Assembly (NCBI GenBank): GCA_028622995.1
Contig: JAJQJQ010000025.1
Span: 372,001 to 436,000 of the forward strand
Reading direction: 5' to 3'
Source of the DNA: Panagrolaimus kolymaensis
Lineage: Eukaryota > Nematoda > Chromadorea > Rhabditida > Panagrolaimidae
Length of the DNA stretch: 64,000 nt
Below, one piece after another: positions 1 to 13,406 of the stretch. Made by a program: the position numbers and the translations under genes. The notes under the pieces were generated by a model. That model saw only the letters and a program-made list of their open reading frames with translations, was not told the origin of the DNA and did not search any database. Numbering within the stretch: position 1 is the first letter of the stretch; each line of letters starts with the position of its first letter.

Positions 1-137
1 GCTTGCCCCTATTTAAATTTATTTTTATTTTCTCGAATTTTTTTAATTTGGTGCCATTAAGTCATCGACAAATAAAATTGCAAAAATTTAGTAAAAACAA
101 ATCAGTGAGCTCAATGATAAGCTTTATTTAAAATCTC
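1..137 (+). repeat. Reference monomer, form A (GAGCTC/AAGCTT type)
   Basis: First full monomer, used here as coordinate reference. In order: GCTTGCCCC at 1-9, T-rich tract 10-49 with a run of 7 T at 38-44, GGTGCCATTA at 50-59, GTCATCGAC at 61-69, A-tracts at 74-77, 82-86 and 93-97, then the form-A block at 105-130, and AAATCTC at the end. The A block carries a SacI site (GAGCTC) and a HindIII site (AAGCTT), both absent from form B. It also has a TGA within CAGTGAGC, which stops the frame that stays open in form B. Form A is the majority type at 1-6400 and right of the insert. Confidence 0.97.
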
Positions 138-2049
138 GCTTGCCCCTATTTAAATTTATTTTTATTTTCTCGAATTTTTTTAATTTGGTGCCATTAAGTC
201 ATCGACAAATAAAATTCCAAAAATTTAGTAAAAACAAATCAGTGAGCTCAATGATAAGCTTTATTTAAAATCTCGCTTGCCCCTATTTAAATTTATTTTT
301 ATTTTCTCGAATTTTTTTATTTTGGTGCCATTAAGTCATCGACAAATAAAATTTCAAAAATTTAGTAAAAACAAATCAGTGAGCTAAATGATAAGCTTTA
401 TTTAAAATCTCGCTTGCCCCTTTTAAATTTATTTTTATTTTCTCGAATTTTTTTAATTTGGTGCCATTAAGTCATCGACAAATAAAATTGCAAAAATTTA
501 GTAAAAACAAATCAGTGAGCTCAATGATAAGCTTTATTTAAAATCTCGCTTGCCCCTTTTAAATTTATTTTTATTTTCTCTAATTTTTTTAATTTGGTGC
601 CATTATGTCATCGACAAATAAAATTCCAAAAATTTAGTAAAAACAAATCAGTGAGCTCAATGATAAGCTTTATTTAAAATCTCGCTTGCCCATATTTAAA
701 TTTATTTTTATTTTCTCGAATTTTTTTAATTTGGTGCCATTATGTCATCGACAAATAAAATTGCAAAAATTTAGTAAAAACAAATCAGTGAGCTCAATGA
801 TAAGCTTTATTTAAAATCTCGCTTGCCCCTTTTAAATTTATTTTTATTTTCTCGAATTTTTTTAATTTGGTGCCATTATGTCATCGACAAATAAAATTGC
901 AAAAATTTAGTAAAAACAAATCAATTAGGTTTAAGAAAAGCAATAACGAAAATCTCGCTTGCCCCTATTTAAATTTATTTTTATTTTCTCTAATTTTTTT
1001 AATTTGGTGCCATTATGTCATCGACAAATAAAATTCCAAAAATTTAGTAAAAACAAATCAGTGAGCTCAATGATAAGCTTTATTTAAAATCTCGCTTGCC
1101 CCTATTTAAATTTATTTTTATTTTCTCGAATTTTTTTAATTTGGTGCCATTAAGTCATCGACAAATAAAATTGCAAAAATTTAGTAAAAACAAATCAGTG
1201 AGCTCAATGATAAGCTTTATTTAAAATCTCGCTTGCCCCTATTTAAATTTATTTTTATTTTCTCGAATTTTTTTAATTTGGTGCCATTAAGTCATCGACA
1301 AATAAAATTCCAAAAATTTAGTAAAAACAAATCAGTGAGCTCAATGATAAGCTTTATTTAAAATCTCGCTTGCCCCTATTTAAATTTATTTTTATTTTCT
1401 CGAATTTTTTTAATTTGGTGCCATTAAGTCATCGACAAATAAAATTTCAAAAATTTAGTAAAAACAAATCAGTGAGCTAAATGATAAGCTTTATTTAAAA
1501 TCTCGCTTGCCCCTTTTAAATTTATTTTTATTTTCTCGAATTTTTTTAATTTGGTGCCATTAAGTCATCGACAAATAAAATTGCAAAAATTTAGTAAAAA
1601 CAAATCAGTGAGCTCAATGATAAGCTTTATTTAAAATCTCGCTTGCCCCTTTTAAATTTATTTTTATTTTCTCTAATTTTTTTAATTTGGTGCCATTATG
1701 TCATCGACAAATAAAATTCCAAAAATTTAGTAAAAACAAATCAGTGAGCTCAATGATAAGCTTTATTTAAAATCTCGCTTGCCCATATTTAAATTTATTT
1801 TTATTTTCTCGAATTTTTTTAATTTGGTGCCATTATGTCATCGACAAATAAAATTGCAAAAATTTAGTAAAAACAAATCAGTGAGCTCAATGATAAGCTT
1901 TATTTAAAATCTCGCTTGCCCCTTTTAAATTTATTTTTATTTTCTCGAATTTTTTTAATTTGGTGCCATTATGTCATCGACAAATAAAATTGCAAAAATT
2001 TAGTAAAAACAAATCAATTAGGTTTAAGAAAAGCAATAACGAAAATCTC
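1..2049 (+). repeat. Higher-order repeat, 8-monomer unit of 1093 bp, about two copies
   Basis: The order of monomer variants at 1-956 recurs at 1094-2049 with a constant offset of 1093 bp. The diagnostic series is TTGC, TTCC, then a TTTC monomer with GAGCTAAATG, then two CCTTTT monomers, a CCCATATTT monomer, and a CCTTTT form-B monomer. The second copy is followed by one extra form-B monomer (2050-2186) before the variant series restarts at 2324. The 1093 bp equals eight 137-bp monomers minus three single-base deletions, matching the CCTTTT monomers seen. Confidence 0.9.
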
Positions 2050-2186
2050 GCTTGCCCCTATTTAAATTTATTTTTATTTTCTCTAATTTTTTTAATTTGG
2101 TGCCATTATGTCATCGACAAATAAAATTGCAAAAATTTAGTAAAAACAAATCAATTAGGTTTAAGAAAAGCAATAACGAAAATCTC
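2050..2186 (+). repeat. Reference monomer, form B (TTAGGTTTAAG type)
   Basis: Typical form-B monomer. Positions 1-104 and 131-137 match form A apart from single-base variants, but block 105-130 differs at 12 of 26 positions without any length change. It contains TTAGGTTTAAG, AAAAGC and AATAACG. A and B blocks still share 14 of 26 bases in register, including the central AAGC, so they look like diverged alleles of one ancestral segment rather than unrelated insertions. Form B fills most of 6420-19160 and appears in short runs elsewhere. Confidence 0.96.
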
Positions 2187-5100
2187 GCTTGCCCCTATTT
2201 AAATTTATTTTTATTTTCTCTAATTTTTTTAATTTGGTGCCATTATGTCATCGACAAATAAAATTCCAAAAATTTAGTAAAAACAAATCAGTGAGCTCAA
2301 TGATAAGCTTTATTTAAAATCTCGCTTGCCCCTATTTAAATTTATTTTTATTTTCTCGAATTTTTTTAATTTGGTGCCATTAAGTCATCGACAAATAAAA
2401 TTGCAAAAATTTAGTAAAAACAAATCAGTGAGCTCAATGATAAGCTTTATTTAAAATCTCGCTTGCCCCTATTTAAATTTATTTTTATTTTCTCGAATTT
2501 TTTTAATTTGGTGCCATTAAGTCATCGACAAATAAAATTCCAAAAATTTAGTAAAAACAAATCAGTGAGCTCAATGATAAGCTTTATTTAAAATCTCGCT
2601 TGCCCCTATTTAAATTTATTTTTATTTTCTCGAATTTTTTTAATTTGGTGCCATTAAGTCATCGACAAATAAAATTTCAAAAATTTAGTAAAAACAAATC
2701 AGTGAGCTAAATGATAAGCTTTATTTAAAATCTCGCTTGCCCCTTTTAAATTTATTTTTATTTTCTCGAATTTTTTTAATTTGGTGCCATTAAGTCATCG
2801 ACAAATAAAATTGCAAAAATTTAGTAAAAACAAATCAGTGAGCTCAATGATAAGCTTTATTTAAAATCTCGCTTGCCCCTTTTAAATTTATTTTTATTTT
2901 CTCTAATTTTTTTAATTTGGTGCCATTATGTCATCGACAAATAAAATTCCAAAAATTTAGTAAAAACAAATCAGTGAGCTCAATGATAAGCTTTATTTAA
3001 AATCTCGCTTGCCCATATTTAAATTTATTTTTATTTTCTCGAATTTTTTTAATTTGGTGCCATTATGTCATCGACAAATAAAATTGCAAAAATTTAGTAA
3101 AAACAAATCAGTGAGCTCAATGATAAGCTTTATTTAAAATCTCGCTTGCCCCTTTTAAATTTATTTTTATTTTCTCGAATTTTTTTAATTTGGTGCCATT
3201 AAGTCATCGACAAATAAAATTCCAAAAATTTAGTAAAAACAAATCAGTGAGCTCAATGATAAGCTTTATTTAAAATCTCGCTTGCCCCTTTTAAATTTAT
3301 TTTTATTTTCTCTAATTTTTTTAATTTGGTGCCATTATGTCATCGACAAATAAAATTCCAAAAATTTAGTAAAAACAAATCAGTGAGCTCAATGATAAGC
3401 TTTATTTAAAATCTCGCTTGCCCCTTTTAAATTTATTTTTATTTTCTCGAATTTTTTTAATTTGGTGCCATTATGTCATCGACAAATAAAATTCCAAAAA
3501 TTTAGTAAAAAAAAATCAATTAGGTTTAAGAAAAGCAATAACGAAAATCTCGCTTGCCCCTATTTAAATTTATTTTTATTTTCTCTAATTTTTTTAATTT
3601 GGTGCCATTATGTCATCGACAAATAAAATTGCAAAAATTTAGTAAAAACAAATCAATAAGGTTTAAGAAAAGCAATAACGAAAATCTCGCTTGCCCCTAT
3701 TTAAATTTATTTTTATTTTCTCGAATTTCTTTAATTTGGTGCCATTATGTCATCGACAAATAAAATTCCAAAAATTTAGTAAAAACAAATCAGTGAGCTC
3801 AATGATAAGCTTTATTTAAAATCTCGCTTGCCCCTTTTAAATTTATTTTTATTTTCTCTAATTTTTTTAATTTGGTGCCATTATGTCATCGACAAATAAA
3901 ATTCCAAAAATTTAGTAAAAACAAATCAATTAGGTTTAAGAAAAGCAATAACGAAAATCTCGCTTGCCCCTATTTAAATTTATTTTTATTTTCTCTAATT
4001 TTTTTAATTTGGTGCCATTATGTCATCGACAAATAAAATTCCAAAAATTTAGTAAAAACAAATCAGTGAGCTCAATGATAAGCTTTATTTAAAATCTCGC
4101 TTGCCCCTTTTAAATTTATTTTTATTTTCTCGAATTTTTTTAATTTGGTGCCATTATGTCATCGACAAATAAAATTGCAAAAATTTAGTAAAAACAAATC
4201 AATTAGGTTTAAGAAAAGCAATAACGAAAATCTCGCTTGCCCCTATTTAAATTTATTTTTATTTTCTCTAATTTTTTTAATTTGGTGCCATTATGTCATC
4301 GACAAATAAAATTGCAAAAATTTAGTAAAAACAAATCAATTAGGTTTAAGAAAAGCAATAACGAAAATCTCGCTTGCCCCTATTTAAATTTATTTTTATT
4401 TTCTCTAATTTTTTTAATTTGGTGCCATTATGTCATCGACAAATAAAATTCCAAAAATTTAGTAAAAACAAATCAGTGAGCTCAATGATAAGCTTTATTT
4501 AAAATCTCGCTTGCCCCTATTTAAATTTATTTTTATTTTCTCGAATTTTTTTAATTTGGTGCCATTAAGTCATCGACAAATAAAATTGCAAAAATTTAGT
4601 AAAAACAAATCAGTGAGCTCAATGATAAGCTTTATTTAAAATCTCGCTTGCCCCTATTTAAATTTATTTTTATTTTCTCGAATTTTTTTAATTTGGTGCC
4701 ATTAAGTCATCGACAAATAAAATTCCAAAAATTTAGTAAAAACAAATCAGTGAGCTCAATGATAAGCTTTATTTAAAATCTCGCTTGCCCCTATTTAAAT
4801 TTATTTTTATTTTCTCGAATTTTTTTAATTTGGTGCCATTAAGTCATCGACAAATAAAATTTCAAAAATTTAGTAAAAACAAATCAGTGAGCTAAATGAT
4901 AAGCTTTATTTAAAATCTCGCTTGCCCCTTTTAAATTTATTTTTATTTTCTCGAATTTTTTTAATTTGGTGCCATTAAGTCATCGACAAATAAAATTGCA
5001 AAAATTTAGTAAAAACAAATCAGTGAGCTCAATGATAAGCTTTATTTAAAATCTCGCTTGCCCCTTTTAAATTTATTTTTATTTTCTCTAATTTTTTTAA

Positions 5101-6419
5101 TTTGGTGCCATTATGTCATCGACAAATAAAATTCCAAAAATTTAGTAAAAACAATTCAGTGAGCTCAATGATAAGCTTTATTTAAAATCTCGCTTGCCCA
5201 TATTTAAATTTATTTTTATTTTCTCGAATTTTTTTAATTTGGTGCCATTATGTCATCGACAAATAAAATTGCAAAAATTTAGTAAAAACAAATCAGTGAG
5301 CTCAATGATAAGCTTTATTTAAAATCTCGCTTGCCCCTTTTAAATTTATTTTTATTTTCTCGAATTTTTTTAATTTGGTGCCATTAAGTCATCGACAAAT
5401 AAAATTCCAAAAATTTAGTAAAAACAAATCAGTGAGCTCAATGATAAGCTTTATTTAAAATCTCGCTTGCCCCTTTTAAATTTATTTTTATTTTCTCTAA
5501 TTTTTTTAATTTGGTGCCATTATGTCATCGACAAATAAAATTATAAAAATTTAGTAAAAACAAATCAGTGAGCTCAATGATAAGCTTTATTTAAAATCTC
5601 GCTTGCCCCTTTTAAATTTATTTTTATTTTCTCGAATTTTTTTAATTTGGTGCCATTATGTCATCGACAAATAAAATTCCAAAAATTTAGTAAAAAAAAA
5701 TCAATTAGGTTTAAGAAAAGCAATAACGAAAATCTCGCTTGCCCCTATTTAAATTTATTTTTATTTTCTCTAATTTTTTTAATTTGGTGCCATTATGTCA
5801 TCGACAAATAAAATTGCAAAAATTTAGTAAAAACAAATCAATAAGGTTTAAGAAAAGCAATAACGAAAATCTCGCTTGCCCCTATTTAAATTTATTTTTA
5901 TTTTCTCGAATTTCTTTAATTTGGTGCCATTATGTCATCGACAAATAAAATTCCAAAAATTTAGTAAAAACAAATCAGTGAGCTCAATGATAAGCTTTAT
6001 TTAAAATCTCGCTTGCCCCTTTTAAATTTATTTTTATTTTCTCTAATTTTTTTAATTTGGTGCCATTATGTCATCGACAAATAAAATTCCAAAAATTTAG
6101 TAAAAACAAATCAATTAGGTTTAAGAAAAGCAATAACGAAAATCTCGCTTGCCCCTATTTAAATTTATTTTTATTTTCTCTAATTTTTTTAATTTGGTGC
6201 CATTATGTCATCGACAAATAAAATTCCAAAAATTTAGTAAAAACAAATCAGTGAGCTCAATGATAAGCTTTATTTAAAATCTCGCTTGCCCCTTTTAAAT
6301 TTATTTTTATTTTCTCGAATTTTTTTAATTTGGTGCCATTATGTCATCGACAAATAAAATTGCAAAAATTTAGTAAAAACAAATCAATTAGGTTTAAGAA
6401 AAGCAATAACGAAAATCTC
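2050..6419 (+). repeat. Higher-order repeat, 16-monomer unit of 2185 bp, two copies
   Basis: 2050-4234 and 4235-6419 carry the same ordered series of monomer variants at a 2185-bp offset. Matching landmarks include the CGAATTTCTTTAATT variant (about 3722 and 5907), the AAAAAAAAATCAATT junction (about 3508 and 5693) and the CAATAAGG variant (about 3654 and 5839). Differences seen are few: ACAATTCAG near 5152 and TTATAAAAA near 5541 occur only in the second copy. The first half of each unit resembles the 1093-bp unit further left, so this 16-mer seems to be an enlarged version of it. Confidence 0.92.
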
Positions 6420-9400
6420 GCTTGCCCCTATTTAAATTTATTTTTATTTTCTCGAATTTTTTTAATTTGGTGCCATTATGTCATCGACAAATAAAATTGC
6501 AAAAATTTAGTAAAAACAAATCAATTAGGTTTAAGAGAAGCAATAACGAAAATCTCGCTTGCCCCTATTTAAATTTATTTTTATTTTCTCTAATTTTTTT
6601 AATTTGGTGCCATTATGTCATCGACAAATAAAATTGCAAAAATTTAGTAAAAACAAATCAATTAGGTTTAAGAAAAGCAATAACGAAAATCTCGCTTGCC
6701 CCTATTTAAATTTATTTTTATTTTCTCTAATTTTTTTAATTTGGTGCCATTATGTCATCGACAAATAAAATTCCAAAAATTTAGTAAAAACAAATCAATT
6801 AGGTTTAAGAAAAGCAATAACGAAAATCTCGCTTGCCCCTATTTAAATTTATTTTTATTTTCTCTAATTTTTTTAATTTGGTGCCACTATGTCATCGACA
6901 AATAAAATTGCAAAAATTTAGTAAAAACAAATCAATTAGGTTTAAGAAAAGCAATAACGAAAATCTCGCTTGCCCCTATTTAAATTTATTTTTATTTTCT
7001 CTAATTTTTTTAATTTGGTGCCATTATGTCATCGACAAATAAAATTGCAAAAATTTAGTAAAAACAAATCAATTAGGTTTAAGAAAAGCAATAACGAAAA
7101 TCTCGCTTGCCCCTATTTAAATTTATTTTTATTTTCTCGAATTTTTTTAATTTGGTGCCATTATGTCATCGACAAATAAAATTGCAAAAATTTTGTAAAA
7201 ACAAATCAATTAGGTTTAAGAAAAGCAATAACGAAAATCTCGCTTGCCCCTATTTAAATTTATTTTTATTTTCTCTAATTTTTTTAATTTGGTACCATTA
7301 TGTCATCGACAAATAAAATTGCAAAAATTTAGTAAAAACAAATCAATTAGGTTTAAGAAAAGCAATAACGAAAATCTCGCTTGCCCCTATTTAAATTTAT
7401 TTTTATTTTCTCGAATTTTTTTAATTTGGTGCCATTATGTCATCGAAAAATAAAATTGCAAAAATTTAGTAAAAACAAATCAATTAGGTTTAAGAAAAGC
7501 AATAACGAAAATCTCGCTTGCCCCTATTTAAATTTATTTTTATTTTCTCTAATTTTTTTAATTTGGTGCCATTATGTCATCGAAAAATAAAATTGCAAAA
7601 ATTTAGTAAAAACAAAACAATTAGGTTTAAGAAAAGCAATAACGAAAATCTCGCTTGCCCCTATTTAAATTTATTTTTATTTTCTCGAATTTTTTTAATT
7701 TGGTGCCATTATGTCATCGACAAATAAAATTGCAAAAATTTAGTAAAAACAAATCAATTAGGTTTAAGAAAAGCAATAACGAAAATCTCGCTTGCCCCTA
7801 TTTAAATTTATTTTTATTTTCTCTAATTTTTTTAATTTGGTGCCATTATGTCATCGACAAATAAAATTGCAAAAATTTAGTAAAAACAAATCAATTAGGT
7901 TTAAGAAAAGCAATAACGAAAATCTCGCTTGCCCCTATTTAAATTTATTTTTATTTTCTCTAATTTTTTTAATTTGGTGCCATTATGTCATCGACAAATA
8001 AAATTCCAAAAATTTAGTAAAAACAAATCAGTGAGCTCAATGATAAGCTTTATTTAAAATCTCGCTTGCCCCTATTTAAATTTATTTTTATTTTCTCGAA
8101 TTTTTTTAATTTGGTGCCATTAAGTCATCGACAAATAAAATTGCAAAAATTTAGTAAAAACAAATCAATTAGGTTTAAGAAAAGCAATAACGAAAATCTC
8201 GCTTGCCCCTATTTAAATTTATTTTTATTTTCTCTAATTTTTTTAATTTGGTGCCATTATGTCATCGACAAATAAAATTGCAAAAATTTAGTAAAAACAA
8301 ATCAATTAGGTTTAAGAAAAGCAATAACGAAAATCTCGCTTGCCCCTATTTAAATTTATTTTTATTTTCTCTAATTTTTTTAATTTGGTGCCATTATGTC
8401 ATCGACAAATAAAATTCCAAAAATTTAGTAAAAACAAATCAATTAGGTTTAAGAAAAGCAATAACGAAAATCTCGCTTGCCCCTATTTAAATTTATTTTT
8501 ATTTTCTCGAATTTTTTTAATTTGGTGCCATTATGTCATCGACAAATAAAATTCCAAAAATTTAGTAAAAACAAATCAGTGAGCTCAATGATAAGCTTTA
8601 TTTAAAATCTCGCTTGCCCCTATTTAAATTTATTTTTATTTTCTCGAATTTTTTTAATTTGGTGCCATTAAGTCATCGACAAATAAAATTGCAAAAATTT
8701 AGTAAAAACAAATCAGTGAGCTCAATGATAAGCTTTATTTAAAATCTCGCTTGCCCCTATTTAAATTTATTTTTATTTTCTCTAATTTTTTTAATTTGGT
8801 GCCATTATGTCATCGACAAATAAAATTCCAAAAATTTAGTAAAAACAAATCAGTGAGCTCAATGATAAGCTTTATTTAAAATCTCGCTTGCCCCTATTTA
8901 AATTTATTTTTATTTTCTCGAATTTTTTTAATTTGGTGCCATTATGTCATCGACAAATAAAATTGCAAAAATTTAGTAAAAACAAATCAATTAGGTTTAA
9001 GAAAAGCAATAACGAAAATCTCGCTTGCCCCTATTTAAATTTATTTTTATTTTCTCTAATTTTTTTAATTTGGTGCCATTATGTCATCGACAAATAAAAT
9101 TGCAAAAATTTAGTAAAAACAAATCAATTAGGTTTAAGAAAAGCAATAACGAAAATCTCGCTTGCCCCTATTTAAATTTATTTTTATTTTCTCTAATTTT
9201 TTTAATTTGGTGCCATTATGTCATCGACAAATAAAATTCCAAAAATTTAGTAAAAACAAATCAGTGAGCTCAATGATAAGCTTTATTTAAAATCTCGCTT
9301 GCCCCTATTTAAATTTATTTTTATTTTCTCGAATTTTTTTAATTTGGTGCCATTATGTCATCGACAAATAAAATTGCAAAAATTTAGTAAAAACAAATCA

Positions 9401-9844
9401 ATTAGGTTTAAGAAAAGCAATAACGAAAATCTCGCTTGCCCCTATTAAAATTTATTTTTATTTTCTCTAATTTTTTTAATTTGGTGCCATTATGTCATCG
9501 ACAAATAAAATTCCAAAAATTTAGTAAAAACAAATCAATTAGGTTTAAGAAAAGCAATAACGAAAATCTCGCTTGCCCCTATTTAAATTTATTTTTATTT
9601 TCTCTAATTTTTTTAATTTGGTGCCACTATGTCATCGACAAATAAAATTGCAAAAATTTAGTAAAAACAAATCAATTAGGTTTAAGAAAAGCAATAACGA
9701 AAATCTCGCTTGCCCCTATTTAAATTTATTTTTATTTTCTCTAATTTTTTTAATTTGGTGCCATTATGTCATCGACAAATAAAATTGCAAAAATTTAGTA
9801 AAAACAAATCAATTAGGTTTAAGAAAAGCAATAACGAAAATCTC
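6420..9844 (+). repeat. Form-B-dominated satellite segment
   Basis: Tandem monomers, nearly all form B and 137 bp long, with occasional form-A monomers (for example 7927-8063, 8475-8885). A four-monomer string (CCACTATG variant, plain, TTTTGTAAAA variant, GGTACC variant) at 6831-7378 recurs at 9571-10118 with an offset of exactly 2740 bp, or 20 monomers. Rare variants such as CATCGAAAAATAAA (about 7442 and 7579) are local to this segment. No gene. Confidence 0.9.
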
Positions 9845-12584
9845 GCTTGCCCCTATTTAAATTTATTTTTATTTTCTCGAATTTTTTTAATTTGGTGCCA
9901 TTATGTCATCGACAAATAAAATTGCAAAAATTTTGTAAAAACAAATCAATTAGGTTTAAGAAAAGCAATAACGAAAATCTCGCTTGCCCCTATTTAAATT
10001 TATTTTTATTTTCTCTAATTTTTTTAATTTGGTACCATTATGTCATCGACAAATAAAATTGCAAAAATTTAGTAAAAACAAATCAATTAGGTTTAAGAAA
10101 AGCAATAACGAAAATCTCGCTTGCCCCTATTTAAATTTATTTTTATTTTCTCGAATTTTTTTAATTTGGTGCCATTATGTCATCGACAAATAAAATTGCA
10201 AAAATTTAGTAAAAACAAATCAATTAGGTTTAAGAAAAGCAATAACGAAAATCTCGCTTGCCCCTATTTAAATTTATTTTTATTTTCTCTAATTTTTTTA
10301 ATTTGGTGCCATTATGTCATCGACAAATAAAACTGCAAAAATTTAGTAAAAACAAATCAATTAGGTTTAAGAAGAGCAATAACGAAAATCTCGCTTGCCC
10401 CTATTTAAATTTATTTTTATTTTCTCGAATTTTTTTAATTTGGTGCCATTATGTCATCGACAAATAAAATTGCAAAAATTTAGTAAAAACAAATCAATTA
10501 GGTTTAAGAAAAGCAATAACGAAAATCTCGCTTGCCCCTATTTAAATTTATTTTTATTTTCTCTAATTTTTTTAATTTGGTGCCATTATGTCATCGACAA
10601 ATAAAATTGCAAAAATTTAGTAAAAACAAATCAATTAGGTTTAAGAAAAGCAATAACGAAAATCTCGCTTGCCCCTATTTAAATTTATTTTGATTTTCTC
10701 TAATTTTTTTAATTTGGTGCCATTATGTCATCGACAAATAAAATTGCAAAAATTTAGTAAAAACAAATCAATTAGGTTTAAGAAAAGCAATAACGAAAAT
10801 CTCGCTTGCCCCTATTTAAATTTATTTTTATTTTCTCGAATTTTTTTAATTTGGTGCCATTATGTCATCGACAAATAAAATTGCAAAAATTTAGTAAAAA
10901 CAAATCAATTAGGTTTAAGAAAAGCAATAAAGAAAATCTCGCTTGCCCCTATTTAAATTTATTTTTATTTTCTCTAATTTTTTTAATTTGGTGCCATTAT
11001 GTCATCGACAAATAAAATTGCAAAAATTTAGTAAAAACAAATCAATTAGGTTTAAGAAAAGCAATAACGAAAATCTCGCTTGCCCCTATTTAAATTTATT
11101 TTTATTTTCTCTAATTTTTTTAATTTGGTGCCATTATGTCATCGACAAATAAAATTCCAAAAATTTAGTAAAAACAAATCAATTAGGTTTAAGAAAAGCA
11201 ATAACGAAAATCTCGCTTGCCCCTATTTAAATTTATTTTTATTTTCTCGAATTTTTTTAATTTGGTGCCATTATGTCATCGACAAATAAAATTGCAAAAA
11301 TTTTGTAAAAACAAATCAATTAGGTTTAAGAAAAGCAATAACGAAAATCTCGCTTGCCCCTATTTAAATTTATTTTTATTTTCTCTAATTTTTTTAATTT
11401 GGTACCATTATGTCATCGACAAATAAAATTGCAAAAATTTAGTAAAAACAAATCAATTAGGTTTAAGAAAAGCAATAACGAAAATCTCGCTTGCCCCTAT
11501 TTAACTTTATTTTTATTTTCTCGAATTTTTTTAATTTGGTGCCATTATGTCATCGACAAATAAAATTGCAAAAATTTAGTAAAAACAAATCAATTAGGTT
11601 TAAGAAAAGCAATAACGAAAATCTCGCTTGCCCCTATTTAAATTTATTTTTATTTTCTCTAATTTTTTTAATTTGGTGCCATTATGTCATCGACAAATAA
11701 AATTGCAAAAATTTAGTAAAAACAAATCAATTAGGTTTAAGAAGAGCAATAACGAAAATCTCGCTTGCCCCTATTTAAATTTATTTTTATTTTCTCGAAT
11801 TTTTTTAATTTGGTGCCATTATGTCATCGACAAATAAAATTGCAAAAATTTAGTAAAAACAAATCAATTAGGTTTAAGAAAAGCAATAACGAAAATCTCG
11901 CTTGCCCCTATTTAAATTTATTTTTATTTTCTCTAATTTTTTTAATTTGGTGCCATTATGTCATCGACAAATAAAATTGCAAAAATTTAGTAAAAACAAA
12001 TCAATTAGGTTTAAGAAAAGCAATAACGAAAATCTCGCTTGCCCCTATTTAAATTTATTTTGATTTTCTCTAATTTTTTTAATTTGGTGCCATTATGTCA
12101 TCGACAAATAAAATTGCAAAAATTTAGTAAAAACAAATCAATTAGGTTTAAGAAAAGCAATAACGAAAATCTCGCTTGCCCCTATTTAAATTTATTTTTA
12201 TTTTCTCGAATTTTTTTAATTTGGTGCCATTATGTCATCGACAAATAAAATTGCAAAAATTTAGTAAAAACAAATCAATTAGGTTTAAGAAAAGCAATAA
12301 AGAAAATCTCGCTTGCCCCTATTTAAATTTATTTTTATTTTCTCTAATTTTTTTAATTTGGTGCCATTATGTCATCGACAAATAAAATTGCAAAAATTTA
12401 GTAAAAACAAATCAATTAGGTTTAAGAAAAGCAATAACGAAAATCTCGCTTGCCCCTATTTAAATTTAATTTTATTTTCTCTAATTTTTTTAATTTGGTG
12501 CCATTATGTCATCGACAAATAAAATTCCAAAAATTTAGTAAAAACAAATCAATTAGGTTTAAGAAAAGCAATAACGAAAATCTC
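9845..12584 (+). repeat. Higher-order repeat, 10-monomer unit of 1370 bp, two copies
   Basis: 9845-11214 and 11215-12584 are tandem copies of a ten-monomer unit made only of form-B monomers. Rare private variants repeat at an offset of exactly 1370 bp: TTTTGTAAAA (about 9931 and 11301), GGTACC (10031 and 11401), GAAGAGC (about 10371 and 11741), TTTTGATTTTC (about 10689 and 12059) and AATAAAGAAA (about 10927 and 12297). A few variants distinguish the copies, such as TTAACTTTA near 11503 and TTTAATTTTA near 12467 in the second and AAACTGC near 10330 in the first. Confidence 0.94.
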
Positions 12585-13406
12585 GCTTGCCCCTATTTAA
12601 ATTTATTTTTATTTTCTCGAATTTTTTTAATTTGGTGCCATTATGTCATCGACAAATAAAATTGCAAAAATTTAGTAAAAACAAATCAATTAGGTTTAAG
12701 AAAAGCAATAACGAAAATCTCGCTTGCCCCTATTTAAATTTATTTTTATTTTCTCTAATTTTTTTAATTTGGTGCCATTATGTCATCGACAAATAAAATT
12801 GCAAAAATTTAGTAAAAACAAATCAATTAGGTTTAAGAAAAGCAATAACGAAAATCTCGCTTGCCCCTATTTAAATTTATTTTTATTTTCTCTAATTTTT
12901 TTAATTTGGTGCCATTATGTCATCGACAAATAAAATTGCAAAAATTTAGTAAAAACAAATCAATTAGGTTTAAGAAAAGCAATAACGAAAATCTCGCTTG
13001 CCCCTATTTAAATTTATTTTTATTTTCTCTAATTTTTTTAATTTGGTGCCATTATGTCATCGACAAATAAAATTGCAAAAATTTAGTAAAAACAAATCAA
13101 TTAGGTTTAAGAAAAGCAATAACGAAAATCTCGCTTGCCCCTATTTAAATTTATTTTTATTTTCTCTAATTTTTTTAATTTGGTGCCATTATGTCATCGA
13201 CAAATAAAATTGCAAAAATTTAGTAAAAACAAATCAATTAGGTTTAAGAAAAGCAATAACGAAAATCTCGCTTGCCCCTATTTAAATTTATTTTTATTTT
13301 CTCTAATTTTTTTAATTTGGTGCCATTATGTCATCGACAAATAAAATAGCAAAAATTTAGTAAAAACAAATCAATTAGGTTTAAGAAAAGCAATAACGAA
13401 AATCTC
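12585..13406 (+). repeat. Near-homogeneous run of form-B monomers
   Basis: Six consecutive form-B monomers that differ from each other only at CTCGAA/CTCTAA and at one AATAGC variant near 13347. This is the most uniform stretch in the window and shows no longer period. Confidence 0.85.
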
